DNA of 64,000 nt from Physcia stellaris (Eukaryota > Ascomycota > Lecanoromycetes > Caliciales > Physciaceae). The position numbers and the translations under genes were made by a program. Where the stretch lies: NCBI GenBank assembly GCA_018902385.1, contig JABSSW010000037.1, forward strand, positions 62,001 through 126,000. The letters are read 5' to 3'. Under the pieces are notes generated by a model, which worked only from the letters and a program-made list of their open reading frames with translations, was not told the DNA's origin and ran no database searches. This document shows positions 11,755-23,484 of the stretch, in pieces. How positions within the stretch are numbered: the first letter of the stretch is position 1; every line of letters starts with the position of its first letter.

Positions 11755-13555
11755 GACAGTACCTAGAAGACTAGAAGAAAACCTGGGATGAGGTTAACAC
11801 CACCGGCGAGCAACGTAAGGAGCAACAACCTGCGAGAGCTTGAGATACATGGCTGACTTGAGAGGCCAGGGCCCATGGTGCATTCGCGCTTGTTCAATGT
11901 TGCCATTCGAACGGTTGCCGAGGCTTGATACTTTTGGAAAGGTCTGTTTGGCAACACTGAACAAATTAATTGCGTGTAAGACGTTAGTGCTAATCAAACG
12001 CTTGATCTGGTCGAGAATCCGGTGGAATGCTGACCACATGGAATATTATTTTGGAGCTTTCCCATGAGATTGTCCTTGTGTGACCATTGTAGTCTAGTCA
12101 GTCGTTACAAGTCGACACGGTGGGATACTAGATCCTCAGCTTACTCTTCCCTCATTGGCTGGGCTGCATGAACAACATGACAATGACGCCAACGGAGAGT
12201 TCGGGTTGGGGTCATTGCTGTCGTGTCTCACTCGTCGTGGGTTGCTGCGTGCTGACATCGCTGGTACGATCGCAAGGTTATCGCACAGAACGTACGTAGC
12301 TTTGGAGCAACTGAGCCCGATCCATGGGTACCATTGACATTAGTAGTAGGACCGAAGCTGAACATGCAACCCGCTACATGGGAACATGTTGACTTTAGGG
12401 GCTCCCTGGCCTAAGTGTTTATGACGCCCTATGAGTGGGACAATGTATTGGCCTTATAGGGATATGCACCTAGAGGTTGCAGGCCGGGCAAGCACCGATG
12501 CAAGTCAGACTAGCCGGCAAAGCATATAATTGATGTTCCTTGTGGGGGGGTTTAGTAGTATGTTCAACAGATGTTAGGCGACTTTCGCGAGCGGAGGGCA
12601 AGGGTGAGTGCGTCGCCACTGGCCAGAATAGGGAATGATCCGTCTTAGCTGAGAGCAGGGAGCAGGAAGGTTTTATGCGCAGGGTCGGCTGAACAGTTAA
12701 GACGACGGATGAGGTAGGGAAGCGACGTGCGTCCATCCAGATATCGAGCAGATTAGGAGTCCTGAACGTTGATAGGCCCTTTTATCCTGTGGAACCGCGC
12801 TTGTGACGTCCGTGAGATGCGGGGACTGCAGCTCTTGAGATATATTCAACAGCTTTGCCTCGAATTGCCTACAATCAAAAACCCGAAAGGCCGATCAATG
12901 GAAAGCGTGTCCCGAGGCCAAAGGAACCAAAATTACATCTTGCATAGCCGGGTCCTAAGCTCTCTTGGATGGGACGGGTCAACTAACATCCTGCGCAACT
13001 TCGGTCCTCATACCAAGAGAAGACTGCGGAAAACTCTAAGCTGTCAATGTCGGCCTCTGCTGTCCGTCTCTCGCAAGCTCCACTCTTCCTGAGGCATCAA
13101 TGGTTGATGTTCATGGATCTGGCAAGCGAAGCTAGATTCCTGTTCAGCTCCAAGAGCACAACAACCTCAACACAATGCGTTCCAAGCTCGGATTTCATGC
13201 AAAGTACTTCGATGTAGTGCTCTAATTTGCGAAGAGCACGTCGATGCCGGAGCTGATAGCCATGTGCATGCGCTCGAACTATGTGTGGGTCAGCACTTGA
13301 AGGTCATCTTGACGCATACGACATATAAATACCCTGTTAACATGGAGGTGAGAGCTTTCTCATTCTTCATCTGGTCTGCAAAGCTCTTGTCGAAACCCAA
13401 AACGTGGTCTATTGCGTGACCATTTCCATTTTAACCCTTTGGATCCGAACCGACTATCGGTCAATATCCGTTTAGCATATCGATTTCTTGTGGGTGTTGG
13501 TGTATCTTGTACTGCGCTAGATCCTCCGAAGCCCCAGCTTACTGATGACAGTGAC
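11755..13555. other. Intergenic, nothing recognised
   Basis: A frame at 12769-13092 (107 codons) is open but has no domain, start context or splice support. No RNA genes or terminal repeats were seen. Confidence 0.4.
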
Positions 13556-13987
13556 ATGGGTTCCCGAACCTCTCGATCGGTTTCAAATGAAGCTGCTATT
13601 GGATCCAACAACCTCTCTGGTCGGGCGGGGGAGCACGTCAATCATGCAAGCTGCGGGGAGCCACGCGAAGCATCTCAGCAAGGCCCTGACACGAAGCCCC
13701 CGGTCCATGGCGGAAACAAGCGGATTTTGCAAACCAACACAGGAGGCTTGAATGACAACAATATACGCAAGCGTCAGAATCCCGAATTATTGGCAGAAGG
13801 ACGGTTAGATGCTGAGTTGGAGGGACCTTCGGCCATTGATCGCTACCTTCGGGAAGGAAGCCGCTCAGACCCTGAGCATCGCAACGAACGCGAGTGTTTC
13901 GGAAAAGGAAGGGATGGAATGCGCCGATACCTTGAGCATTGGCAACAGAAGTGGAATGGGATCACCAAGCGGAACAACGATACCTGA
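13556..13987 (+). CDS. RYL/W-motif small protein, copy C
   Basis: A 143-residue hydrophilic protein read from the first in-frame ATG (13556). The frame itself is open upstream to about 13412, so a longer N-terminus or an extra exon is possible. Residues 1-90 are Asn/Ser/Gly-rich and look disordered. The C-terminus holds GPSAIDRYLREGSR and then a second helix with the W-x-x-K-W pattern (YLEHWQQKWNGI), ending in a basic tail. It is the most complete of three related copies in the window (others at 9.9-10.4 and 11.3-11.8 kb), all on the plus strand. No database family is recognised. A gene is likely but its function is unknown. Confidence 0.45.
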   Translation: MGSRTSRSVSNEAAIGSNNLSGRAGEHVNHASCGEPREASQQGPDTKPPVHGGNKRILQTNTGGLNDNNIRKRQNPELLAEGRLDAELEGPSAIDRYLREGSRSDPEHRNERECFGKGRDGMRRYLEHWQQKWNGITKRNNDT

Positions 13988-14074
13988 TCAGTTTCGCTGG
14001 GTAGTAGCTGACTAGGACGGTGTGGAGGGACGGGCGTCGCAGGGCTTCTGGTTAAGCCTGGATTGACCTTGAAA

Positions 14075-14758
14075 TTAGCATTGTACCTCAATACCGCGCC
14101 TTCTTGTTCGACGAAGTTTTTTTACATGTCGAGTGACTTGACATCCCTCAGACAGCCCATCGCCATCGCAGCAGTCGTAAATGAAACCTGCCGGATATTC
14201 CTCTCTGTTTTCGGGAGTGTCGATAGGACCATTACTTTCTTCGTACCAATCCATCCATTCATCAGAATCTGCATCTGCGATTAACTTGCCTGCCACTGAA
14301 TTAGCTGCCAAGTACTACGTAGTCTACTAGGGGACTAATTGGAATATGTTCACCATTGTGCCATACGCATTGTCGCTTCCTGTTGTGGGCCACCTCGAAC
14401 TCTTCTTCGCAATTAGAACAGGTAGCGTATCGAGCCCGCAAGCGTTTCTTCATTCGTTGCTCAGTACTATTCACATAAGTCGGTATCATCAACGTACCAC
14501 TGGCCGGAGTCCATCCACCAAGGCATCATCGTCAACAACATTGGCCGACTCGGTCTCGCTGTCAGGCTCTTCTTCATATTCGTCTCCCTCATATCTCTCT
14601 TCTTGACCAATAGATGGAGCTTGACGAGTGTCTGAGTCCAGCAGCAGGAGCCCTGCAATCTGAGCTGCTTCAGAGGATAGATTACATATACCTCTAAGTG
14701 TTTCGCGTAAACGGTCAGGCTGGGCATCGTCGATAGCGCTCTTGAGTTCCGGATCCAT
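14075..14758 (-). CDS. CxxC-type (SNCEEEF) small conserved fungal protein
   Basis: This is a spliced minus-strand gene of the fungal family whose members carry a YxxCxNCxEEFDV-like motif followed by a C-x-(Y/W)-H segment, here ATCSNCEEEFEV and CVWHNG. A Cys-rich block at the end reads IYDCCDGDGLSEGCQ. The first exon starts at ATG 14758 and encodes an N-terminal helix (AIDDAQPDRLRETLRGIC) and an acidic linker. A GTACGT donor near 14484 can be joined in frame to an acceptor about 38 bp later, which is very short for an intron. A second intron near 14280-14340 leads to the DEWMDWYEE exon. The paired cysteines and histidine suggest metal binding. No function is known to me for the family. Exact splice sites are uncertain. 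Confidence 0.55.
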
Positions 14759-15326
14759 CTGATATATGACAGTACTTGTAGCTGGAACCGGGGAGCTTGT
14801 GTTGGTAAGATCAATGACGCTTCTTGGCCTCTGGGTCGTCAGTAAGGACAGCTATTGTGGACCTTGTCGAGGTAGCAGTCGCGACAGGCTCTGGAGATTA
14901 CCTAAGGTAGCGCTACACGAGATCAGCCGCTAGCCACGTGAGCCCTAGGCTATCCGTATCTGTATCCGTAACCCTAAATCCTCTAGATTGCGTCTAGATC
15001 GACGGTCCCGCTCGTGACCCCGCAGTTGCCTCCGCGCGGACCGTCGACTGTCTGACAGATGATAGGCTTAAGGTACAGTCCCTTTTTAGCTTTACCTTAT
15101 CACAGGGGGGTAATACATTAGATTAGTGTGTTTAAATTTCAATCCTTGGATCACCATGTTAATCACCCGCTGTAGTAGGGGAGTGTTTAATTTAACACTT
15201 TATATTAATCACCCAATGAATATAGAGTACGGTACATGAGGAGCCAACTCTCTACCAAGCTTCATGTTTATCCTTTTTAACCCAGATCGTCGCAGCTACC
15301 TTATCTTCCCCAAGTTTCCCTCCTGA
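14759..15326. other. Intergenic, probable divergent promoter
   Basis: The region lies between the start of the minus-strand CxxC gene and the plus-strand oxygenase gene, so it should hold both promoters. No specific operator or repeat is recognised. Confidence 0.4.
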
Positions 15327-16759
15327 TTGAATCACACGGAATTACCTTCACCCATCCATTCTAAGCTCAGGATGGAGATTCATAATGCCACCTTCTATAC
15401 CGCTCAGGCTTCTCCTCCGTCCAGCAACGAATCCTGGAAAAGTTTCTACATCGTCCTGCTGATACTTTATCCGCTTGTCTGCGCTCTTCTTCGCAATGAT
15501 CGACTCCGGACCTTATTCGAAACGTTCCCCTACACCACCCGCGCCTCCTTCGCTTCTATGACCGACAACGATGCACAGCAAATCCAACAGGTCTCTGCGG
15601 AACTCGAATTTCCTTTTACATTCGAGAAAGCTCTACAGTTTGCTCTCTTCCGCTCTTACGGGATCCCTACAATCGCGAAACTACTGGTCGCAACATCTCA
15701 ATTCTCTGAGCCAAGTACTGCTTGTAAGCGATATGTTGATACGTCGATCCTCATTAGCGAATTTATGGGCTACAAACCCACGGAAGATCGCACCAGGGAG
15801 GCTATCGGTCGTATGAACTTCATTCACAAAGGCTACCGCCAAAGCGGAAAAATTCTCGATGACGACATGCTGTATACGCTCGCTCTTTTCGTCACGGAAC
15901 CCATCCGCTGGATCAATAAGTACGAATGGCGCAAATTGGCAGATATCGAGATTTGTGCGCTCGGTACGTTTTGGAAGAGTGTGGGTGATGCGATGGAGAT
16001 CAGTTGGGAGAAGTTGAAGAGTGGTACAGGAGGGAAAGAGGGGACATGGAAAGATGGGCAGCAGTGGCTCGAGGAAGTGACGGAATGGAGCGAACAATAT
16101 GAGAAGGAATGCATGGTACCAAATCTCAATTGCAAGAAGACTGCGGATGAGACAACTAGGATCTTGCTGTGGAACCTACCCGGGCCCTTAAAAGGTGTAG
16201 GAAAGAACCTCGTCTGCGCTCTTATGGACGACCGGCTGAGGAATGCGATGATGTATGTACCTCGCGACGGACGTTGCTTACCAATAATCCCTATGTGCTT
16301 AGTAACGACCGCTAACTGTACTCTTGCAGGTACCCAAAACCACCAGCCTACTACTTCACCCTGGTCTCTCTCATCTTCGGCGTCCGCAAATACGCCATTC
16401 GCTACCTCTTCCTCCCACGCCCTTACTTCATGCGCGCCCATTACTTGACTGACCATCCCACCAAGAACGGCAACTACTACAGCAAGAAATACGACGCCGC
16501 GCCCTACTACGTCAAGCCGACCATCTGGGAACGCTGGCAACCTGCTGCTTGGTACTCGTGGTTCATGGGCTTGCCATTGCCTGGTGACGAAGGTGATAAG
16601 TATCATCCTCAAGGCTACAAGATCCCAGAAGTTGGCCCGGAGAAAATGCGTGGAAGAGGTGGTGATTTTGCGAAGGGTGTGGTTGAGCAGCTGAGAAGCA
16701 CGAGGAGTGGAGGTTGTGTTTTCATGGCTAAAAACAAGCGACGATCTGATTGTTTATGA
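15327..16759 (+). CDS. MpaB/rubber-oxygenase-type (DUF2236) oxygenase
   Basis: A 451-residue protein in two exons, 15327-16252 and 16330-16759. The 77-bp intron has a GTATGT donor and a CTTGCAG acceptor, with the frame restored as MMYPKPPAYY. Residues about 40-57 are a membrane anchor (FYIVLLILYPLVCALL). The rest follows the fungal ER-bound oxygenase family related to MpaB and latex-clearing oxygenases: the YGIPTIAKLLVAT helix, an RMNFIHKGYR segment with the conserved His, EPIRWINKYEWRKL, and the C-terminal signature LPGDEGDKYHPQGYKIPEVG. Family members are haem-type oxygenases that cleave lipid or terpenoid side chains; the substrate here is unknown. The length is normal and no damage is seen. 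An alternative ATG at 15372 would shorten the N-terminus by 15 residues. Confidence 0.88.
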
Positions 16760-17155
16760 GCAACGGCTGGCAAAACTTTGCTTTAAACGTGTTTTAAAGA
16801 TGCCTACGATCTGGGTAGCGACGAATCGGAGGTACTCTAGTAGCATCAAGCTTACTAAGAAGCTCGTGAAATATGGCCAGAGCAGATCCTCGGGACAGTT
16901 GAGGATGTAGTACAATAGAGTATTATGATAACGAAGCACGAGTACGACATTTACTTAAACTGTGAGCTCCATCAGAGGAACCCAGCCAGCTCCCAATGAC
17001 AATAGTCTCGCGAACTCCTTCTGTAGCGGTGCAGTCTTTACTCAGCGTATATACATGCCGCTTCTATCGACCGTAAAGCATCCATCTCTCTATCAGACCG
17101 CCAGTCGTCCTATGATCAACATCGTCTCGAAAACCCAGTAGCTCTTTATCGACAT
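16760..17155. other. Convergent 3' intergenic
   Basis: This stretch lies between two convergent genes, presumably holding both 3' untranslated regions. Nothing else is seen. Confidence 0.4.
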
Positions 17156-17812
17156 CTACTTCTTCACGCCCTCTGGTGATGGATCAGGCAATATTCCTTC
17201 CGCTTCCAGCCGCCTTCTCGCTTCTTCAAGCGCCCACGTTTGTATCCTGAAATCAGCCACAAGTCAGCGAGCCTTCCATCGTACGAATGTATCAGATCAG
17301 CCCGGATATACACCATCTCAATAGCAGCCCAATCCACCCTCGAAACTCATCAGATACACCATCCCGCCCCGTGTCCACGCATTCATGCCCCAACCCCTCT
17401 TATTCTCCCATCCCACCTCAACCCGTCACAAACCCACAAACCCACACTACCAATCCAACCCTATCCAAAAGCCAAAAAGAAACATCTCAACAACACTTAC
17501 GACGTATCAGGCTTATAAGCATACCCGACCACCGCAAGCCCCAAACTGCCCCAAAAGCCCCACACCCACAGATTCTCCCACCCCTCCTTCTTATACTTTT
17601 CCCCGGGGGACATTGAACAGCCATCCCGACGGCGGGTCGTAGTGCTCCGAATGCGGCGCCGGATGCTCTGTGTCTGTGGAGGAGGCGGGGTGGGCGGAGG
17701 AGAGAGTTCGCGATGTCGGTGGGAAGGAGTGGGATGGGCAGTAGGAGAGGCGGAGGGATGGGGTCGTTGCTAGTGGCTTGAGGGCGCCTGAGAGGGCGCG
17801 CGGAGGGGGCAT
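17156..17812 (-). CDS. NDUFB11: Complex I ESSS subunit, with apparent frameshift
   Basis: This encodes the ESSS/NDUFB11 accessory subunit of mitochondrial NADH:ubiquinone oxidoreductase, a single-pass inner-membrane protein. Exon 1 starts at ATG 17812 with a Ser/Arg-rich presequence, then HYDPPSGWLFNV. The membrane segment follows (ENLWVWGFWGSLGLAVVGYA) and then the invariant YKPDTS. A 254-bp intron (17247-17500, GTAAGT donor) leads to exon 2, IQTWALEEARRRLEAEGIL, which closely matches the conserved fungal C-terminus. The frame breaks between NV and PGEKY at a run of four C and five G (about 17606-17614, plus strand). One base fewer restores the conserved reading. Because both flanks are highly conserved, a homopolymer sequencing error is more likely than a dead gene. 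Confidence 0.85.
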
Positions 17813-18388
17813 CGAGGTTGGATGGTTGCTAGGGTAGGAGTTATAGGTGTGGTTTTCGGGTTGGTGGGTGAGGTGAAGTTGAGGTTGTTGCTGCTTTGGG
17901 CGGGGATTCGGCGCGGGCTACCGCTTTTGGATCCTTGGCATGGAGAAATCTTTCTGCTTTGCCGATTGTCGTCGAGATGGAATTCGTCTGATATATAAAG
18001 ATGATGAACTACCTCAATATTGTAAACCATTCTATGTTACATGCGCTGAACAGGAGGATGTAATGAATATCCCGGAATCATTATCAAGCTTGACATCGGG
18101 TACGGCAATCTGAACCGGGAAAGACATGCATGAAGAAGGACTGGACGATGCTCAGAAGTGCTCGAGTGGGTGGTAATGGTAGCAAACAAGCATGAGCTCG
18201 AGCAGCAGGGTCCAAATTTGCCAGGAGCCCCCATACATCGACCAACATATGGACTCATATGAGATAGCTGCCAACTCTGAAAAGTGTTTACGGTTTCGGA
18301 TCCGCGAGCCTCTCTAAGTGCTGATTTTAAGCTAATTGATGAGGCCAAGGCCTACAATAATCCGTTTGCAAGCTGATGGAAGGTAGTC
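17813..18388. other. Intergenic; promoter of the ESSS gene, amidase 3' end
   Basis: The region upstream of the complex I gene and downstream of the amidase stop. No further gene is supported. Confidence 0.4.
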
Positions 18389-20720
18389 TTAGTTCGCTGC
18401 CATCGTCTTCAGGCCATTATCAATAATCTTGGCTATTGCCCAGACCTTCTCCTCCTCCCATTTTCGGCAAACGATTTGAAGCCCAACAGGCGCACCATCG
18501 TAGATTTCGGGGTCGTCTAACATTCAAATGAGTATTGACGAACACGGGCTATGGGTAGCATGCGAGGCTCAACCTACAGGCTTCCCAGTTCTTGCGGTCT
18601 TGCTCATTCAATGGCTGATAATCCGTATTGAACTCGTCGATCGTTTTGTCAGCCTTGGTTACAGGAAACACAGCAGCGCTGAAGTCCATCAGATTGATGC
18701 TTTCCGTATAGGCTAGACCGATGTCAATCCCACTGAGAAATTCTTCTAATCACTGCTCTGCATTGTGCTCAAGCTGTTGATGCTTACCAGTGTGGTAGAA
18801 CTTCCCGGGTATGACTGCCGCGTGAGGCGCTACAGGCATAAGGACAGCGTCCACGAGTTGGCCTTGATGCATTGTTAGCGTCCATCACGGAGTCCACTGG
18901 CACGGAAGAATTGACCGTCTTTACTGCTTGTAGAGTTCCAATAATCGGTGTAGGCTTCACAGTAAGTCTTTCCTTGTATAGTCAGGTCTTGATATTCAAG
19001 AAGAGATATCGGATCACGCAGTTGGAAGGCGTTACGAAGCGGAGGCACCAGAGGCTCTCCAGAAAGGTCCAGCTGTCGATGGATATCATGTGCGCCATCT
19101 GCTTTCAAGAAGGCAAGCTAAAGACATTAGATCCTACGAGGTTCTCAGTAGTGAGGCTTGCAACACTCACGTGCACCCTTTTAGCAGTACTTTGTGACGG
19201 AGGCTCCCAATTAACAACCTTGTGGCCCAAGTTCTCGAGGACGTCATGGACAATCTTCATACCCCTGCTAACAGGGGGCTGCGGTGTCACAACGCCATCA
19301 CTCCAGTAAATTCCAATCTTTAGAGGCTTCTCTCCGTTGGCAGAACCATCTGAACTAGCCCTCGCTAGTGTAGACCTTTCAACGTTGCCATCCCAAGGCA
19401 TTCTGACGACATTCGGATCTCGCATCCAGGGCTCAGTGGACAGAAGGGAGGACAGCACAAGCTTTACAGCATCGATCGTGGTACCCATGACGCCAACCGA
19501 GGAGGCATATGTGTCTTGCCCGGGATTCTATGATAAGAAAACGTTCATTAGCATGTTCCCCTCTTAAGCACATGTCCGATTCTTTGAGTACCGTATTAGC
19601 AACGTTGCGATACGATAGCCTGTTATGGGTAGGCTTGATCGAATAAGTCCCACAGAAGCTCGCTGGGATCCGCACCGAACCACCTATTGTGATATTTAGC
19701 ATATTTGCTTGGCAGACATAGGCGTCTACTAAACGCTCACCGATATCGGTGCCTAAGCCTACTGAGCTCCCTCTCAGAGCTTGAAGGGCCCCCTCGCCTA
19801 TGCCCTGGATCAGCAGCAAAAAGTGCATGGCACTACTCCTGTTCCTAGGATGACATACCACCTGAAGAACCTCCACATGAGAGATATTGGTTCACTGGGT
19901 TCAGGGTTGTACCGATAAGGTTGTTGACGGTCTCACCAAACTATATCCTATATTTCAGCTTTGATTTGGATTAAGGCTGCATCACACGAGAGAACTAGCA
20001 ACCTACCAGAAGAGTCTGAGGTAGACTGGTCTAAGAAAGTATCAGTAGATTGCTGGCCACGCACAGGGGAAGAAGCAATGGGAAGATCACCTTGCAGTAA
20101 AGCACTGCACCTAGGGAAAGCAGCTCTTCGACAACCTGGCTGTTGATCTTATTCACTTTGGCTGGATCTGGATCTCCTTCGTAGGTTCCAATCCACCCTA
20201 TGTAGCCCATTGTCGTGTCGTATCCTTTTACGTGGAACTGATCTTTCAAGCTGATGGGAAGGCCATGCAGCGGACCTTTAACGGTGCCATGCTCTGCGTA
20301 GTACCTGTCTAGCTCTTGGGCCGTACTCAACGCAAAATCGAACATTATTTCATGAAGACAATTGTTCTAGAACCAAAGTACGTAACACGAAGGTCAGGAC
20401 ATGGGTCAGCAAGAAGAGAATGGCTCTGCACTGACGATCTGTTGAGCGATGGCGGCAACTCTACAAAACGCCGAAGCTACTTCGACTGCACTGTATCGCT
20501 GACTCCTGATCTTTCCGACGAGGCAAAGGCTATCATTTCGAATGATATCCTTTTCGCTACCATCAAGGAATTGCTCAATGAATGGGCCTGTGAGGTTTCT
20601 TTGGTGTGCAACTTTATCAAGATCCGATTGTTTCAAGACCCATTCCTTGGGTATCTTCGACTCGGTATCTGCTACTTTGATCCTAGCTTTGTCTTGCCAG
20701 GAGAGATGACAAACTCGCAT
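18389..20720 (-). CDS. Amidase (acetamidase family), 11 exons
   Basis: This is an amidase-signature hydrolase of the fungal acetamidase type, hydrolysing an amide to a carboxylate and ammonia. Reading from ATG 20720, eleven exons join in frame through ten short introns to TAA at 18389-18391. Exon 2 carries PLHGLPISLKDQ with the catalytic Lys. A 24-bp micro-exon (20007-20030) encodes TSLPQTLL. Exon 4 ends in SCGGSSG, and exons 5-6 give GLGTDIGGSVRIPASFCG, containing the cis-Ser/Ser pair. The C-terminal exons read QLVDAVLMPVAPHAAVIPG and then YDGAPVGLQIVCRKWEE. All triad residues are present and no frame break was found. The gene is divergent from the FAD monooxygenase at 21688, suggesting a shared promoter region. 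The substrate is unknown. Confidence 0.9.
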
Positions 20721-21687
20721 GATTGTACATTCGAAGCCTCTATTATTTTGAAAAGACTCAGATGTTAATGGTGGGCCTTGAATGGACGATCCACGTGGAG
20801 ACTAGCCTGTTCTTAAGATGTTGACGTGGTACATGATCTTACCTTGGTCATTTGTTATCGAGCTACCCTGCCAAGCCTTAAACTACTGTTTGCTAGGAAA
20901 CAGCAGACAAATTGGAGCCATGGTTTCTACTAAGTTTGGCTTCAAATGATGGCTCGATGATGCCACTGAAGGAAAAGAGAACATTTTTGTACTTTAATGC
21001 CAAGAGATTTACAACCTTGGTGGCCTCCCATTTGGTGCACACGAAATGATGAAGTGAAACTCCCAAAATGTGACGGAATCCGAGAAAGAATCTCGGAAAG
21101 GCTAGCGTCTGTTGCACGTTTCGAGCCTGAGTCGTCGGCGACGATTCGTCGCCGATGAAGGCATTGACCCTGTCCTATCAGTCGCTTATTACAACATTTG
21201 GATCATGGGCTAGGATGTTTCAGCCCATAACTCCGATCTTTCCTCAAGCCTCGTGGATACAGGTCTGTACCTCGTACAGCAACGCCACCAAAGCCTGAAG
21301 ACAGGTAACACTCTATCGTATACCGTCATCTGTAGCTCCAGCTCAGCACCGATGGTCTGCAGAAGCTTTTTCTATTTATCAAGCCGTCAGCTTCTTTCAC
21401 TCTACCATTCTGTGCGTCGTAGCGTGTACGCCGCCCCATCTCGGCCCCTCGGTGTTTTCACGTGATCTCGGTGCTTCGCAGTTTCCGACGTGATACTAGC
21501 AATGATGAGGCTGAGACGTCGTGCCTCAGCTACGATATATAAGTCCAGTAAATCTCCTTCTGTGAAAATCTGCTATTCGTTTATTGGATTCTCTAAATTC
21601 TCCTTGTACACATCAACCCCAAGCAAATCGATTTCTCACTGTCTACAACAAGTCGATTTCTCAAGGTAAAGACTTGGCCCAAACAGT
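20721..21687. promoter_or_regulatory. Divergent intergenic between amidase and monooxygenase
   Basis: A 970-bp region between two outward-facing genes. Near 21133-21156 lies a short GC-rich palindrome (GTCGGCGACGATTCGTCGCCGA). A TATATAA-like stretch at 21535-21542 sits 146 bp before the monooxygenase ATG and is a plausible core promoter. No other gene is supported. Confidence 0.35.
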
Positions 21688-22905
21688 ATGGGCTTTCCGA
21701 AAGTAGCAATCATCGGCGCCGGCCTAGGCGGCCTCACCCTCGCCCGCCTCCTGCAACAGAACGACTTCCCCGCCACAGTCTACGAAGCCGAAACCGACCG
21801 CCATGTCCGCAACCAAGGCGGAACCCTCGACCTCCACCCCAAAGCTGGCCAACGCGCCCTCAAAGAGGCTGGCCTACTCGAAGATTTCAAGAAATATGCC
21901 CGCCCCGAAGGCGAAGCCATGAAGCTGATCAAGTACGATGGGACTGTGCTCTGGGACGAAAACGAAATGGGTAATTCCAGGCCTGAGGAGTTTGCCGATC
22001 GTCCTGAGATCGATCGCGTGAGGTTACGGGAGATATTACTTGATTCCATATTGCCGAGGTCGATCCAGTGGAACCGGAAATTGGAACGGATAGAAGCGGA
22101 TCCCAGAGCGAAAGGGAAATTCAACCTCCATTTCGCCGACAGCGTGGAGACGGGCTTCGATCTCGTCGTCGGCGCCGACGGTGCCTGGTCCAAAGTCCGG
22201 CCGCTGGTCACTGACGTCAAGCCATACTATTCCGGCATCACCGCGATCGAGCTCTGGGCTTTGAACGTGGAGAAGTCGAACCCGTGGCTCTCCAAGTACG
22301 TTGGGAACGGGAGCTGTTTCATGTTCGACGAAGGCCGGGCGCTCCTGTGCCAGCGGAACGGGGACGACAGTATCCGAGCCTATGCCTCCGTGCGGCGGCC
22401 CCAGAATTGGTGTAAAGATTGTGGCATTGATTGGTCAAATCCGGGTTCTGCGAGGGAAGCTCTCGTTCAACAGTACTTTGCCGATTGCGGCGAGGACGTG
22501 AAGCGAGTCGTCCTCGAAAGCCGCGATGAGCTGATCCCACGGGAGATGTGGATGATGCCGGTTGGGCACACCTGGTCAACGGTCCCAGGCGTCACGCTCA
22601 TCGGCGACGCTGCGCACCTCATGACTCCGTTCGCGGGCGTTGGCGTAAACCTCGCGATGGCTGATGCGCTGCAGCTGGCGAAAGCTCTTGTTGGTCGGAA
22701 AGAGAGCTTTGTGGCAAAGGCTTTCAGTGACAGTCATAATATCGCTGCCGCGATCAAGCACTATGAAAATTCAATGTTCGAACGTGGGAAGGAATATGCC
22801 GAGAAGACTCGAGATAATATGGAGAAACACTTCAGTGCTGATGGCGCCGAGGAGAGAGCAGGGAAGCTTCGACAACATTATGAGATGCAAAACGCAAAGA
22901 AGTAG
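21688..22905 (+). CDS. FAD-dependent monooxygenase (TetX-like)
   Basis: A 405-residue, intronless, soluble flavoprotein monooxygenase of the aromatic hydroxylase superfamily. The N-terminal Rossmann motif is VAIIGAGLGGLTLARLLQ (residues about 6-23). The FAD-contacting DG motif is GADGAWSKVR (from residue 162) and the GD motif is IGDAAHLMTPFAGVGVNLA (from about 305). Features such as NQGGTLDLHPKAGQRAL are typical of the TetX/tetracycline-destructase-like group, which hydroxylates polycyclic aromatics using NADPH and oxygen. In fungi, members occur both in secondary-metabolite clusters and alone. Here the only metabolic neighbour is the divergent amidase. GC content and codon use are higher than in the flanking sequence. 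The gene looks complete; the substrate is unknown. Confidence 0.9.
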   Translation: MGFPKVAIIGAGLGGLTLARLLQQNDFPATVYEAETDRHVRNQGGTLDLHPKAGQRALKEAGLLEDFKKYARPEGEAMKLIKYDGTVLWDENEMGNSRPEEFADRPEIDRVRLREILLDSILPRSIQWNRKLERIEADPRAKGKFNLHFADSVETGFDLVVGADGAWSKVRPLVTDVKPYYSGITAIELWALNVEKSNPWLSKYVGNGSCFMFDEGRALLCQRNGDDSIRAYASVRRPQNWCKDCGIDWSNPGSAREALVQQYFADCGEDVKRVVLESRDELIPREMWMMPVGHTWSTVPGVTLIGDAAHLMTPFAGVGVNLAMADALQLAKALVGRKESFVAKAFSDSHNIAAAIKHYENSMFERGKEYAEKTRDNMEKHFSADGAEERAGKLRQHYEMQNAKK

Positions 22906-23484
22906 AGTGTTTCTGGAATGTATCAATATAGACTGATATGAAATCAATTACAGCGAGAGCATGGTGTTGACTGGTTCAGTCCTTTTTTAAAATGGACTTT
23001 GGAAAGAGTCTGGAGAGCTAGTCATCTTCGAAGACTCCATCGATAGTGCTATATACCACTACATCGGGTTTGTTTCACGCAAGAATATAAACAGTAAGAA
23101 CGAACATACCAACAAACTTTTAACATCGAGGCGGAATCTAACCTTCTCCCCCTAGAGCGCCGTCCAGCTTGCAAACGTCTACAACAGCTCCTCTTTGAAT
23201 CCGTGGCTTCACTTACTGCTTTCAAAGGTAATAGGTGTGCAGTAGGTAGCTGAAACCACATCTCCAAGTCACATCCCGAAGCCTCAGGCACGAAAGGATG
23301 GTTACCCAAACCACATTACCGCTTTTTGAGAATGGAAACGTGCCAAATCCTTTGGAGAAAGCGGTCGTCTCCCCTGGAGACGTAGGCTCGAAATCGGTCG
23401 TGTATCATCACTATATTGCTGAGCCTGCTAAGCAGATTCCTTAAGACTGGCAAGGATGACTTCGTTGCGGTCATCTCGTAGGAC
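22906..23484. other. Intergenic, nothing recognised
   Basis: Downstream of the monooxygenase; no supported gene, repeat or RNA. Confidence 0.4.
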
